DNA of 64,000 nt from Cryobacterium mannosilyticum (lineage in GTDB: Bacteria; Actinomycetota; Actinomycetes; Actinomycetales; Microbacteriaceae): positions 62,001 through 126,000 of the forward strand of contig NZ_SOFM01000010.1 of assembly GCF_004402705.1 (NCBI RefSeq), given 5' to 3'. Shown piece after piece: positions 50,097-58,831 of this stretch; the stretch's first letter is position 1, and each line of letters begins with the position of its first letter. A program made the position numbers and the translations under genes. A model generated the notes under the pieces. It was not told the origin of the DNA and made no database searches. It saw nothing but the letters and a program-made list of their open reading frames with translations.

Positions 50097-51558
50097 GTGC
50101 GATTGCCCCTTTGCGATCGTGAAGGATACGGTGCGTGCGTTGGAGGATGGCGTCGGTCTGCGCCGTGATGTCGACGGAGACCGCGCGGAGTTGGGTGTAG
50201 AGGTCGATGTTTTCGACGTTCGGCTGGAAGGTGTCCTCGCGATGTACCATCCTGCTGGAGGCGTCATCGAAGGTTGGGTACACACCGCAGGCGACGGCGA
50301 CGCAGATGGCTGCGCCGAGGCCGGCTGCATTGCGCACCTCGTTGCGCACCACAGGAATGCCGAAGACATCGGCGAAGATCTGCATGCACAGGTCGCTGTA
50401 GGAACCGCCGCCGGAGACGACGAGCGTGTCGATGGTGATGCCCCGCTCCTCCTCCATGTTCACCATGTTCTGCTTCATGGTGAAGGCGATGCCCTCGAGG
50501 ATCGAGCGGTACATGTGGGCGTAGCCGTGGCGCTCATCGAAGCCGAGGAACATCCCCTTCTTGTACGGCTTGGTGGGCGGCGCGAGCCAGTCGAGCACGC
50601 ACAGCAGGCCGTCACTGCCCGCCGGAACGTCAGACGCGACCGCGTTGAGGAAGTCGTCGCCGGTCATCCCGGCGGCTGCTGCGCCGTCGGTTATTTCCCG
50701 CCCGAGAAGGTTGCGGAGCCAGGAGACGGTCCACATGCCACGACGGATGCCTCCGCACTCGTAGATGTACCGGTGCGGTTCTGACGCGAAATTCGAGAAG
50801 AACGACGTCGGCTCGGCGACGAATTCCTTTCCGACGATCATGCCCGCGATGTACGTGCCCAGAGACACCAGGCCCGTCGTTTCGTCGCGGAGCCCTGCCC
50901 CGAGTGCTTCGGCGGCCTTGTCGTTTGCGGTGTGCACCACCGGCAGGCCCTGCGGGATTCCGGTGCTGGCCGCGAACTGCTCGTTCACGAAGCCGCCGAC
51001 GTCGCCGGGCATCTGCAGCCGATACAACATGCTCCGGCTGACGTTGTACTTGTCGAATGTCTCCTGGTCGCTGAACCAGTCCCAGGTTCCAACGTCCATG
51101 GGCCATGGGCCGATGTAGTTGGCGATCGTGTCGGTCAGTTCGCCCGTGAGGCGCCCCATCAGGTAGCCCGATGTCGTTGTCACGTGTACAACGTCGTCGT
51201 TGGTCGGTTCGTATGGCTTGGAGAGGCGTTCGTCCATCCAGCTCTGCACTGGCTCGACGAGAGTGCCGTCCGCGCGGGTGAGGGCGCGGCAACACCGGAT
51301 GCTGCACAGGCCCACGCCGATGATGTCTGCCGGATCGCCCTGGAATGCCTGCATTGCACGCGACGCGGCGGCAACGATGGAGTCGTAGAGGTCGTCGTGT
51401 GGATGCTCGACAACGCCCGGTTCGGGTGTGTAGAGGGGCTCCAGGGCCTGGCTGGCTTCGCACACGACTCGTCCGTCGGTGTCAAAGATGACCACCTTCG
51501 AGCTTTGCGAGCCGCCGTCGATCCCCAGAATGTACTTCTTCGTCATTGTGAGATTCAT
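50089..51558 (-). CDS. ygcE: FGGY-family carbohydrate kinase (YgcE-like)
   Basis: The 489-residue kinase has the N-terminal phosphate loop GIDGGSQSSKVVIFD, the catalytic Asp region SWMDERLSKPY, AGMIVG and the adenosine loop LVVSGGGSYSDLCMQIFAD. It phosphorylates a sugar or polyol; family members include glycerol, xylulose and erythritol kinases. With the GlpP-type regulator nearby, a product resembling glycerol 3-phosphate is attractive. The size is close to E. coli YgcE (about 492). The ATG at 51546 (MTKKYIL) is an alternative start. Confidence 0.88.
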   Translation of the reverse strand: MNLTMTKKYILGIDGGSQSSKVVIFDTDGRVVCEASQALEPLYTPEPGVVEHPHDDLYDSIVAAASRAMQAFQGDPADIIGVGLCSIRCCRALTRADGTLVEPVQSWMDERLSKPYEPTNDDVVHVTTTSGYLMGRLTGELTDTIANYIGPWPMDVGTWDWFSDQETFDKYNVSRSMLYRLQMPGDVGGFVNEQFAASTGIPQGLPVVHTANDKAAEALGAGLRDETTGLVSLGTYIAGMIVGKEFVAEPTSFFSNFASEPHRYIYECGGIRRGMWTVSWLRNLLGREITDGAAAAGMTGDDFLNAVASDVPAGSDGLLCVLDWLAPPTKPYKKGMFLGFDERHGYAHMYRSILEGIAFTMKQNMVNMEEERGITIDTLVVSGGGSYSDLCMQIFADVFGIPVVRNEVRNAAGLGAAICVAVACGVYPTFDDASSRMVHREDTFQPNVENIDLYTQLRAVSVDITAQTDAILQRTHRILHDRKGAIAHV

Positions 51559-51574
51559 GTTCAGGTCCCGGCGC

Positions 51575-52363
51575 TCAGCGCACCAGATAGCCCCCGTCGA
51601 CGCTCAGGATGTGCCCGTTCACGTAGTCGGAGGCGCGGCTGGCGAGGAACACTGTTGCCCCCATGAGATCTTGCGTCTGACCCCAGCGGTTGGCCGGGAT
51701 GTGATCGAGGACCCGCTGGTTGGTGTCGGGGTTGGCTCGGGTTGCGGTCGTGAGCTCGGTGGCGTAGTAGCCGGGGGCGATGCCGTTCACCTGGATTCCG
51801 AACTGCGCCAGCTCGTCGCAGTATGCCTTGGTGAATCCGGCGATGCCGTGCTTGGTGGCGGCGTAGGCGGGCGACCACTGGCCACCGAGGAAGGTGAACA
51901 CCGAGCAGATGTTGATGATCTTGCCGCTGCCTTGCGGGATCATGTACTTGGCGCATTCGTGCGACATCTCGAAGGCAGCGGTGAGGTTGAGAGCAACCAT
52001 CGGGTCCCACTGCGCACGGGTGTACTTGGTGACGTCGGGCTCGTTGATGCTGCGGCCGGCGCAGTTCACGAGGATATCAATGCTGCCGAATTCCCGGACG
52101 CAGGCTTCAACAACTTTGTTGGGGTTTCCTTCGGCCGTGATGTCCGCCATGAGATACGAGTATTTTGAGCCGGCCGCCTCGACCAGCGCGCCGGTTTTCC
52201 CGTCGTCGGGCATGATGCTGACGGCGAACACGTTCGCACCGGCTTTGGCCAGCGCGAGGGTGAACGCCTGACCGAGCCCGGTGTTTCCACCGGTGACGAT
52301 CGCGGTCTTGCCCTTGATTGAGAAGAAGTCCATCTGGAAGTCCGAGATGTTGACGTCAGTCAT
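51575..52363 (-). CDS. ygcW: Short-chain dehydrogenase/reductase (YgcW-like)
   Basis: The 262-residue SDR has the cofactor loop AIVTGGNTGLGQAFTLAL, NAG in VNCAGRS, the catalytic Ser in INICSVFTF, YxxxK in AYAATKHG and C-terminal VNGHILSVDGGYLV. It is most similar in pattern to 2-deoxy-D-gluconate 3-dehydrogenase and YgcW of E. coli. It oxidises or reduces a secondary alcohol in the presumed polyol pathway, using NAD(P). The ATG at 52363 gives the expected N-terminus. It lies 16 bases upstream of the kinase start. Confidence 0.88.
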   Translation of the reverse strand: MTDVNISDFQMDFFSIKGKTAIVTGGNTGLGQAFTLALAKAGANVFAVSIMPDDGKTGALVEAAGSKYSYLMADITAEGNPNKVVEACVREFGSIDILVNCAGRSINEPDVTKYTRAQWDPMVALNLTAAFEMSHECAKYMIPQGSGKIINICSVFTFLGGQWSPAYAATKHGIAGFTKAYCDELAQFGIQVNGIAPGYYATELTTATRANPDTNQRVLDHIPANRWGQTQDLMGATVFLASRASDYVNGHILSVDGGYLVR

Positions 52364-52463
52364 GCGTTTTCTCTGTTTCTTGTTCAGTGGGGTTGTGCGG
52401 GGGTGCGCCGGTCGGCACACGGTCATCGTGTGCCTTTCGGCGCACCCGCGCCGGAATGGGTGG

Positions 52464-53909
52464 CTACTTCTTGAGCGGGAAGATGGTGCCGCGGTTCATG
52501 ATTCCGTTCGGATCGAACGCGGCCTTGAGGGTCTCGAGCATGTACAGCGACGAGCCGTATTCCTCGGCCAGGAAGTGCGTGCGGTGCTTTCCGACGCCGT
52601 GGTGGTGGCACATCGACCCGCCCAGCTTGAGGGTTTCCTCGACGATGATGTTCTGGATCGGGTCGTGGTAGGTAGCACGTTCTTCGGTGGGATCAACGTC
52701 GATCTTGTAGTAGTAGACGAAGTACATATTGGTTCCGTTGAGGTAGCTGTGGCTGGAGTGGCCGCCGAGCAGGCTGAACTCCGCCGAGATCTCATTCCGG
52801 ATGCGAGCAAGCGCGTTGGTGTAGATGTCGTGGATGACGCTCCAATTGCCCGAGATCTCGGTGGTGAAACCGTTGATCAGGGTTTCGCGAATCTCCACTC
52901 GTTCTTCCTCGATCTTCGAGACATCCCAGTTGAGGTTGTCGAACCAGTCCTCAATGAGTTTGTCGTCGACTCGATCGGCAGAGCCGAAGGTGGAGACGAT
53001 CTCTTCGATCGCGGCTCCCGTCGCATCGGCGATCGGCTTGGGTCCTTCGGCGACGAAGATGAGCACGCAGCGTCCGTCGGAGAAGTGCTTGAAGTGGTAC
53101 AGGCCGTCTTCTTTGTCGTAGAGGCGGGCAACGGACGGTCGGTAGCCCTGGGTGATGACCTCCCGCAGAATCTCCAGCCCGGTCTTCATGTCGTTCAGCA
53201 GGTAGCCGTAGAACTTATTGTTCTCGGGGTAGTAGCGGAAGATCTTGACGGTCACTTCGGTGATGAAGTTGAGCGCACCCTCATTGCCGATCACCAGGTG
53301 GCGGATGTCCGGCCCGGCGGCGCGGCGCGGCACGTTCTTGATGCGGCAGATCTGGCCGTTCGGGAAGACCGTTTCAACACCGACGAGCATGTCTTCGATT
53401 CCACCGTAGAGGGTGGAGAACTGTCCGATGGAGCGGGTTGCGACCAGCCCGCCGTATTGCGCGAGGGGCTTGGACTGCGGCGAGTGCCCGGTGGTGTAGC
53501 CGATCTTACGGAGCTCATTCTCAAGGTCTTCGAGGCAGACGCCGCACTGCACGGTGGCCAGCATGTTGGCGGTGTCGATGCTCAGAATCTGGTTCATGCC
53601 GGAGCCGTCGACGACGATGGAGTCTTCGATCACCGTTTCGAGGCCGCCCTCAGTGGCTGAGCCTCCGGTCTTCGGAACGACGTTGATGCCGTTCTCGTTC
53701 GCGAATTTCAGCACCTGGGCAACCTCCTTGGGGGTGCCGGGCTTCACGACGGCCGCGGGCAACGGCAAGGCGTAGATGCCGAAGATGTTCTCGACTTTGT
53801 AGTACCGATCTGCGCTGTTGTCCTTCAACGTCTGCTCGTCGGTGATGACTCGCTCGCTACCGAGGATGTCAACGTAGGCACTAACGATCTGTTCACGGGT
53901 GAGGCGCAT
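52464..53909 (-). CDS. ygcU: VAO-type FAD-linked oxidoreductase (YgcU-like)
   Basis: The 481-residue flavoprotein has the FAD-binding (PCMH) domain with VVPKTGGSATEGGLE and LATVQCGVCLEDLENEL, then GHSPQSKPLAQYGGLVATRS. The C-terminal domain carries CHHHGVGKHR, the motif seen in alkyldihydroxyacetone-phosphate synthase and some glycolate-oxidase-like enzymes. Length equals that of E. coli YgcU (about 484). It is the first gene of the minus-strand operon, whose leader carries the terminator at 53991-54034. It may oxidise a phosphorylated polyol; the exact reaction is unknown. Confidence 0.85.
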   Translation of the reverse strand: MRLTREQIVSAYVDILGSERVITDEQTLKDNSADRYYKVENIFGIYALPLPAAVVKPGTPKEVAQVLKFANENGINVVPKTGGSATEGGLETVIEDSIVVDGSGMNQILSIDTANMLATVQCGVCLEDLENELRKIGYTTGHSPQSKPLAQYGGLVATRSIGQFSTLYGGIEDMLVGVETVFPNGQICRIKNVPRRAAGPDIRHLVIGNEGALNFITEVTVKIFRYYPENNKFYGYLLNDMKTGLEILREVITQGYRPSVARLYDKEDGLYHFKHFSDGRCVLIFVAEGPKPIADATGAAIEEIVSTFGSADRVDDKLIEDWFDNLNWDVSKIEEERVEIRETLINGFTTEISGNWSVIHDIYTNALARIRNEISAEFSLLGGHSSHSYLNGTNMYFVYYYKIDVDPTEERATYHDPIQNIIVEETLKLGGSMCHHHGVGKHRTHFLAEEYGSSLYMLETLKAAFDPNGIMNRGTIFPLKK

Positions 53910-53990
53910 TATTCGACTGGTTCCGTTCGTTCTAGGTGTTCGTGTTTTGCGGTGTGAGGCACTGAACCCACCACTTCGTGGATTGACGAC

Positions 53991-54034
53991 AAAAAAAGAA
54001 CAGCGATCCCCTCAGAAGAGGGGGTCGCTGTTCT
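53991..54034 (-). promoter_or_regulatory. Leader terminator/attenuator of the ygc operon
   Basis: On the minus strand the RNA forms a 17-pair stem with one mismatch: plus-strand arms 53997-54013 (AGAACAGCG...) and 54018-54034 (...CGCTGTTCT), four-base loop. It is followed by seven U residues. It lies 82 bases before the start codon of the FAD oxidase gene, inside the leader. The divergent gene is a GlpP-type antiterminator. In Bacillus subtilis GlpP overcomes such a terminator in the glpD leader when glycerol 3-phosphate is bound. A simple terminator for upstream read-through is the alternative. Confidence 0.85.
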
Positions 54035-54188
54035 CTAAGTTTTAAGCAACAGTCCCGAACCAGGTCCGGAACGCGTGTGAAGTTGTAGGTTGAGCGGAAG
54101 CCTAGCATGGCCATTCGTCTCCCGCGCAAGCAGGTTCTCGAATGAGGCGCGTGGAACCGTGCCTGAGTCGCCCGGTAGAGTTCAGCGC

Positions 54189-54764
54189 ATGGCTGACGAA
54201 TCGTCCCGGATCAGCGACGTCATGTCGCTTCACCCCGTAATCGCGAGCATCAAGGATGAAGACGGGCTCAGGGCGGTTTTGCGTGCCCCCTGCCCTGTCG
54301 TCTTCGTTCTCTTCGGATCCGTGATGACCATTCAGGGCATCGTTGCGACCCTGAAGAACGCCGAGAAGACGGTCTTCGTGGATGTGGACCTGCTCGACGG
54401 CTTTTCGAGCAAACCGATCGCAGTCGATTTCCTGAAGGCTCACACCCAAACCGACGGAGTTCTGAGTTCAAAGACCATCATGGTGAAGGCGGCGAAGGCA
54501 GCCGGCCTGATGGCTGTCCATCGACTGTTCCTCGTTGATTCCCTCAGCTACAACAACGTGTCCAAACAGGTGAAGATTTCGGAACCGGATGCCATCATGA
54601 TCCTGCCAGGATGCATGCCGCGAGTGCTCTCCTGGGTGCGCGCCGACACCAACCTTCCCCTGATCGCGGGGGGATTGGTCTGCGACAAGGAAGACGTGAT
54701 GGCCGCCCTGAACGCCGGCGCCAATGCGATCGCGTCTTCGAATCGCGGCGTCTGGCTGATGTAG
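54189..54764 (+). CDS. ygcP: GlpP-family transcription antiterminator (YgcP-like)
   Basis: The 191-residue protein has the GlpP TIM-barrel pattern: HPVIASIKDEDGLRAVL, VFVLFGSVMTIQGIVATLKN, VFVDVDLLDGFSSKPIAVDF, DGVLSSKTIMVKAAKAAGL, PDAIMILPGCMPRVL and LIAGGLVCDKEDVMAALNAGA. GlpP binds glycerol 3-phosphate and leader RNA to prevent termination. Length equals E. coli YgcP (about 191). The ATG at 54189 is used. It is divergent from the ygcU-led operon with the terminator in its leader. The true ligand may be a related phosphate. Confidence 0.88.
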   Translation: MADESSRISDVMSLHPVIASIKDEDGLRAVLRAPCPVVFVLFGSVMTIQGIVATLKNAEKTVFVDVDLLDGFSSKPIAVDFLKAHTQTDGVLSSKTIMVKAAKAAGLMAVHRLFLVDSLSYNNVSKQVKISEPDAIMILPGCMPRVLSWVRADTNLPLIAGGLVCDKEDVMAALNAGANAIASSNRGVWLM

Positions 54765-54802
54765 CGGCCACCCGGCTCGGGCTGCGCCAATCTGCGTCAC
54801 CG

Positions 54803-57784
54803 CTACCAGCCGTCGCTCAGCACCTGGTCGAGCGCGTCCACGAAGAAATCCGCGCTCTCCCGACTCAGGCAGAGGGGCGGCTTGATCTTCAGCACGTTCT
54901 GCCGTTCGGAAGTCGGCTGCACGATCACGCCGAGCTCCAGCATCCGTTCGCAGATGGCGGCGGTCTCGCTCGTCGCCGGCTCGAGGGTGTCCCGGTCGCG
55001 CACGAGTTCCACCCCCAGGTACAGGCCCAGGCCGTGCACCATCCCGATCAGCGGATGCCGCTCCGCGAGTTCCGCGAGCCGGCCTGCCAGGTGCCGGCCC
55101 ACGGCATCCGCGTTCTGCTGGAGGGATTCGTCCCGGATGACGTCGAGCACCGCGAGGCCCGCGACGCAGCCGACCGGGCTGCCGCCGGCCGAGGAGAAGA
55201 AGTTGCCCTCCTCGGCCAGGGATTCGGCGATGTCCCGGCGGGTGAGCACCGCGCCGAGCGGATAGCCGTTGCCCATGGCCTTGGCCACCGTGATGATGTC
55301 GGGCACCACGCCCTGCTGCGCCGAACCCCAGAAGTGGCTGCCCAGCCGGCCGTAGCCCACCTGCACCTCGTCGGCGATGCACAGCCCGCCGCGGGCGCGG
55401 ACCTGCTCATAGGCGAGGCCGAGGTAGCCCGGCGGGGGCACGACCCCGCCGGCGTTGCCCAGCACGGGCTCGCAGATGAAGGCGGCCAGGTCAGCCCCCG
55501 GGCCGTTCGGAGCATCGAGCAGCCGGGCCAGATCGGCCGCGTATCCCTGCGCCGCCCCGGCGCCGCGATGCGTCCCGCGATACGCGTTGGGAACATCCGC
55601 GATGTGCACCCAGCCGGGCCGGGAGGCCGCGGCCCGGGGGTTGTCGAAGGCCGAGGTGGACACCGCGTCGGAGGCCATCGTCCAGCCGTGGTAGCCCTCT
55701 CTGAGGGCGACGACGCTGTCGCGGCCGGTGTGGATCCGGGCCAGGCGCAGGGCCAGGTCCACGGCCTCGCTGCCGCTGTTGACCAGCAGCACGGTGTCGA
55801 GTGAGGGGTCAGGCGATGTCGCCACGATCCGTTCGCAGAGATCGGCCAGCGCCGAGTAGAGAAAACGGGAGTTCGTGTTGAGCAGCTGCAACTGGTCGCT
55901 GACGGCCCGGCTGAACCGGGGATGGCTGTGTCCGATCACGGCGACGTTGTTGACCATGTCGACGTAGGAGCGCCCGCGGGTGTCGACGAGCAGTTCCCGC
56001 CAGCCTCGTTCGATCTGCGGCGGCTGTTCGTAGTACTTCTCCTGCGCGGCGGCCATGACCCTGCCGCGCCGGGCCAGTTCGGCCGCCGGATCGGCGACGG
56101 ATGCCTGCGCGGCCAGCCCCAGCAACCGCGCCGGGTCCGGCACGAGGGTTGCCCACGCCGCAGCGCGGGAGGTCTGAGCGAAGGGCGGGGCGGCATCCGG
56201 GGCCGCCAGCCCCGGGCGGGCGAACTCCTGCACGGTCACCCGGCCGACCGGCCCCGCCGCCGACTCCCGGTCGCCATTCGGGCGGGCAACACCCAGTGGC
56301 TCCCCCGCGGCGACCGACGCCCCCGGCACCTGGTTCGACGCGATCCCGCCGATGCGCAGTTCGAAACCGGCCAGGGCCAGAACCAGATGGTCGGCGCCGA
56401 CCTCGGCGACCTCGGCGCGAGCGGGCGCCACGATCTCCGACCCGGCAGGCAGGAAGACCTCGGTGAAGAGGGCGAAGGTGTGAGGTTCCGCGTGCGAGCG
56501 CGGCGGGGTTCGGGTGAGCCGGAACTGCCCGTAGGGGGCGACGGCCGCGGTGCGCCGGGCGAGGGCTGCACGCGCGAGCTGCCATTCGGCATCCGTCTGC
56601 TGCCAGAGGCCGTCGGCCAGCAATGGGCTGGTCACAGAGAAGTCGAGCACCTCGTAGTCGCCGCCGGTGAGCGCGGGGATCATCGGGAGGAACGTTTCCG
56701 GCTCGGCCGGGGGGTGAGGCGGCCGGCCGAGCGCCTGCCGGATGGCCGCTTCCGCCTCCTCCCAGCCGATCGCGCTGGCCGCGGCGAAGACGCGCCACTC
56801 CGCGTCCATCCGGTGCCTGGCATAGTCGTTGTCCTCGTCGATCCGCACCTGCTGCTCGCCGCTGGCCACCAGCACCGCCCCGCGCAGCACGATCAGTGGC
56901 CACAGCGCGACGATCTCGTCGTCGGTCAGGGGAACCACCTCGTCGAAGGCGACGATCGCCGCAAGGGCGGCGAACGGATTGTCCGGCACGTGGTGCAGCA
57001 CGGATGCGGCGGTGACCGCGAGTTCCGCGATCAGCCACCCTGTTCCGAGGTCGCCGAAGTCGATCACCCCGTCGGGGAGGTGGTGGCCGTTCGGCAACAC
57101 CCGGCAGATCACGTTGTCGTCGGTGATGTCCCCGTGGATCGTCTGCAGCCGGAGGGCCGGGATCACCGTCGCCAGGCGCGCGGCGGCGCTGTCGGCGATG
57201 GCGCGGAGCCGCGCCCGGGTGTCCTCCTCCGGCACCCAGTGCACCAGCAGGTCGACCACTGCCTTCGCGTTGCGCAGGTCCCACTGCAGCGTGCGGTCGA
57301 GCCCCGCCGCCGCGAAGTCCTGCAGGTGCAGAGCCGTGGTGCCCGAGAGCCGGCCCAGCGCCCTGACCACCGGCGGGGCCAGATAGCCCTGGGCCTCGAG
57401 GGAGGGGCCCTCGATGAAGGTCAGCAGCCGAACCGGGAGGGCGCCGTCCGTTGCCGGCCAGTACTGACGGATGTTACCGTCCAGTCCGCGCACCGGCTGC
57501 GGCACCCGCATTCCGCGCGCGGACAGGTGCTCCATCACCGCGTCCTGCGCGGCCAGCTCGGAGGCGGAGAAGGCGGGATTGTCGACCTTGAGCACGTAAC
57601 GCGGCGCTCCGTCACTGGATGCGGCGTCGTGGGAGCCAATCAGGAAGTTGCGGTCCTGTTGGCTGCCGAGCTCGCGGGCCGTGCCCGTGATCCCGAAGAG
57701 GGAGGCGGCCATGGTCTCGGCGTCCGCCGCGGTGACGTCCGGGCGCACGAGTCCCTGCCCACTGAAGAAATCAAAACCTGGCAC
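54803..57784 (-). CDS. Trifunctional fusion: APH-type kinase - M23-like - class III aminotransferase
   Basis: The 993-residue protein has an N-terminal aminoglycoside-phosphotransferase-like kinase (about 30-345) with catalytic loop IHGDITDDNVI and metal Asp in DFGDLGTG. A middle domain (about 360-545) resembles M23/biotinyl-like sheets (EVFLPAGSEIVAPARAEVAE). A class III PLP domain (about 560-993) contains NSGSEAVDLALRLAR, IADEVQVGYGRLG and the PLP Lys in TVAKAMGNGYPLGAV. The two human homologues of this pair are hydroxylysine kinase and the phospholyase PHYKPL/ETNPPL. By analogy it may phosphorylate an amino alcohol and then eliminate phosphate. Confidence 0.88.
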   Translation of the reverse strand: MPGFDFFSGQGLVRPDVTAADAETMAASLFGITGTARELGSQQDRNFLIGSHDAASSDGAPRYVLKVDNPAFSASELAAQDAVMEHLSARGMRVPQPVRGLDGNIRQYWPATDGALPVRLLTFIEGPSLEAQGYLAPPVVRALGRLSGTTALHLQDFAAAGLDRTLQWDLRNAKAVVDLLVHWVPEEDTRARLRAIADSAAARLATVIPALRLQTIHGDITDDNVICRVLPNGHHLPDGVIDFGDLGTGWLIAELAVTAASVLHHVPDNPFAALAAIVAFDEVVPLTDDEIVALWPLIVLRGAVLVASGEQQVRIDEDNDYARHRMDAEWRVFAAASAIGWEEAEAAIRQALGRPPHPPAEPETFLPMIPALTGGDYEVLDFSVTSPLLADGLWQQTDAEWQLARAALARRTAAVAPYGQFRLTRTPPRSHAEPHTFALFTEVFLPAGSEIVAPARAEVAEVGADHLVLALAGFELRIGGIASNQVPGASVAAGEPLGVARPNGDRESAAGPVGRVTVQEFARPGLAAPDAAPPFAQTSRAAAWATLVPDPARLLGLAAQASVADPAAELARRGRVMAAAQEKYYEQPPQIERGWRELLVDTRGRSYVDMVNNVAVIGHSHPRFSRAVSDQLQLLNTNSRFLYSALADLCERIVATSPDPSLDTVLLVNSGSEAVDLALRLARIHTGRDSVVALREGYHGWTMASDAVSTSAFDNPRAAASRPGWVHIADVPNAYRGTHRGAGAAQGYAADLARLLDAPNGPGADLAAFICEPVLGNAGGVVPPPGYLGLAYEQVRARGGLCIADEVQVGYGRLGSHFWGSAQQGVVPDIITVAKAMGNGYPLGAVLTRRDIAESLAEEGNFFSSAGGSPVGCVAGLAVLDVIRDESLQQNADAVGRHLAGRLAELAERHPLIGMVHGLGLYLGVELVRDRDTLEPATSETAAICERMLELGVIVQPTSERQNVLKIKPPLCLSRESADFFVDALDQVLSDGW

Positions 57785-57855
57785 GTCGACGCTCCTCGCA
57801 GATGGGGCAGTGAATCCTGCCAGTTTGGCACCACCGCGACCCGATCACCGCCCGG

Positions 57856-58638
57856 CTACGTCGGCGACCGACCTGGCCCGCTGAGAGGGCGCAAGCTGGC
57901 CCGGTCACCCAGCGAGACGGTGCCCGGGCGGATCACCCGGGCATAGACGCCGAACTCGATCTCGCCGGCGTTGAGCCGGTAACCGGCGAGCGTCTTGAGC
58001 AGGCTCGTGCCGCGTGCCCCGGTGTCCGGCTCGAGGTCGATGACGGCGCACCGCGGGATCCCGTGCCCCACGAGCAGCCGGGCACCGCCCAGGTCCAGTT
58101 CCCGGCCGGCCCAGGAATCCTCGGCGTGAGCCGCGGCGTCGCCGGTGTCGATCGTGAAAGTCGACCGGAACCGGCGCTCGTCGACGATGATCCCGGCCTC
58201 GTCGGCCAGGCGACCCAGCGACCCGGTCGTGGAGAGCGTGACGGAATCCCCGTAGACCACCGCACCCACGACGGAGCAGCGTGCCAGCACGACCGCTCGT
58301 CCGAGAAGCCGGGAGAATTCTTGGGCCCAGGGCCCGTCGACCACCTCCATGGCGGCGGCACGGCCCCAGTACTCGAGTGCGAGGCGGCGCCCGCTCATCC
58401 GGGGAACCGCCTCGATGCGTTGCCCGTCGATCTCAACCGACAGCACCCCGTCGTCCCAGCGCGCGTCGCAGGTCACCAGAGACGGATGCTCAACGGTCCT
58501 GATGACCTGTCCGGCCTCCAGATCGACGACCGCGAAGACCCGGTCTCCGACCGGCCCATCCGGCCCGAGCAGAACGTGGCTCCGCGACCGGTGGCGACCG
58601 CCCTTGAGCGCGGAAACACCGATGCCGTGCACGTGCAT
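57856..58638 (-). CDS. MOSC domain protein
   Basis: The 260-residue protein has an N-terminal beta-barrel (MHVHGIGVSALKGGRH, VGDRVFAVVDLEAGQVI) and a C-terminal MOSC domain with FRSTFTIDTG and the conserved Cys in HGIPRCAVIDLEPDTGA. MOSC proteins carry sulfur or act with molybdenum cofactor, as mARC does in reducing N-hydroxylated compounds. The start at 58638 is the ATG; two GTG codons just upstream are alternatives. It is a single gene 194 bases from the divergent hydroxylase. Confidence 0.85.
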   Translation of the reverse strand: MHVHGIGVSALKGGRHRSRSHVLLGPDGPVGDRVFAVVDLEAGQVIRTVEHPSLVTCDARWDDGVLSVEIDGQRIEAVPRMSGRRLALEYWGRAAAMEVVDGPWAQEFSRLLGRAVVLARCSVVGAVVYGDSVTLSTTGSLGRLADEAGIIVDERRFRSTFTIDTGDAAAHAEDSWAGRELDLGGARLLVGHGIPRCAVIDLEPDTGARGTSLLKTLAGYRLNAGEIEFGVYARVIRPGTVSLGDRASLRPLSGPGRSPT

Positions 58639-58712
58639 GATGATCACCACCCAATCGGCCGGATGCGGCCCAGCACAGCGTACCCAACAGCGCGCGGGCC
58701 GTGCGCCCAGCA

Positions 58713-58742
58713 TTGACCACACCACTGACCGCCAAATGATAT
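58713..58742 (+). promoter_or_regulatory. Possible promoter of the aromatic hydroxylase gene
   Basis: TTGACC (58713-58718) and an AT-rich -10 region TGATAT (58737-58742) point to the hydroxylase; the spacer is 18 bases. The palindrome at 58756-58784 begins where the transcript would start. Confidence 0.4.
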
Positions 58743-58755
58743 ATGATTCAACAAG

Positions 58756-58784
58756 CGATAATCGAACTGCGCGTTCCATTATCG
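58756..58784. promoter_or_regulatory. 12-5-12 palindrome, IclR-like operator
   Basis: CGATAATCGAAC (58756-58767) and GTTCCATTATCG (58773-58784) are inverted copies with one mismatch around TGCGC. IclR-type regulators of aromatic catabolism often bind such sites. No regulator gene is adjacent, so control in trans is suggested. Confidence 0.6.
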
Positions 58785-58831
58785 AATCGACAGTGCCGTC
58801 CGATTCGCCCACACAGAGAAGTGAGGAAGCC

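Noticed and set aside
53991..54034. Simple terminator for read-through from the aminotransferase gene at 54803
   Set aside because: Possible, but it would lie about 770 bases downstream and antisense to the antiterminator gene; position in the ygc leader fits attenuation better.
55922..57946. Plus-strand frame of 674 codons opposite the fusion protein
   Set aside because: Shadow of the minus-strand kinase-aminotransferase gene.
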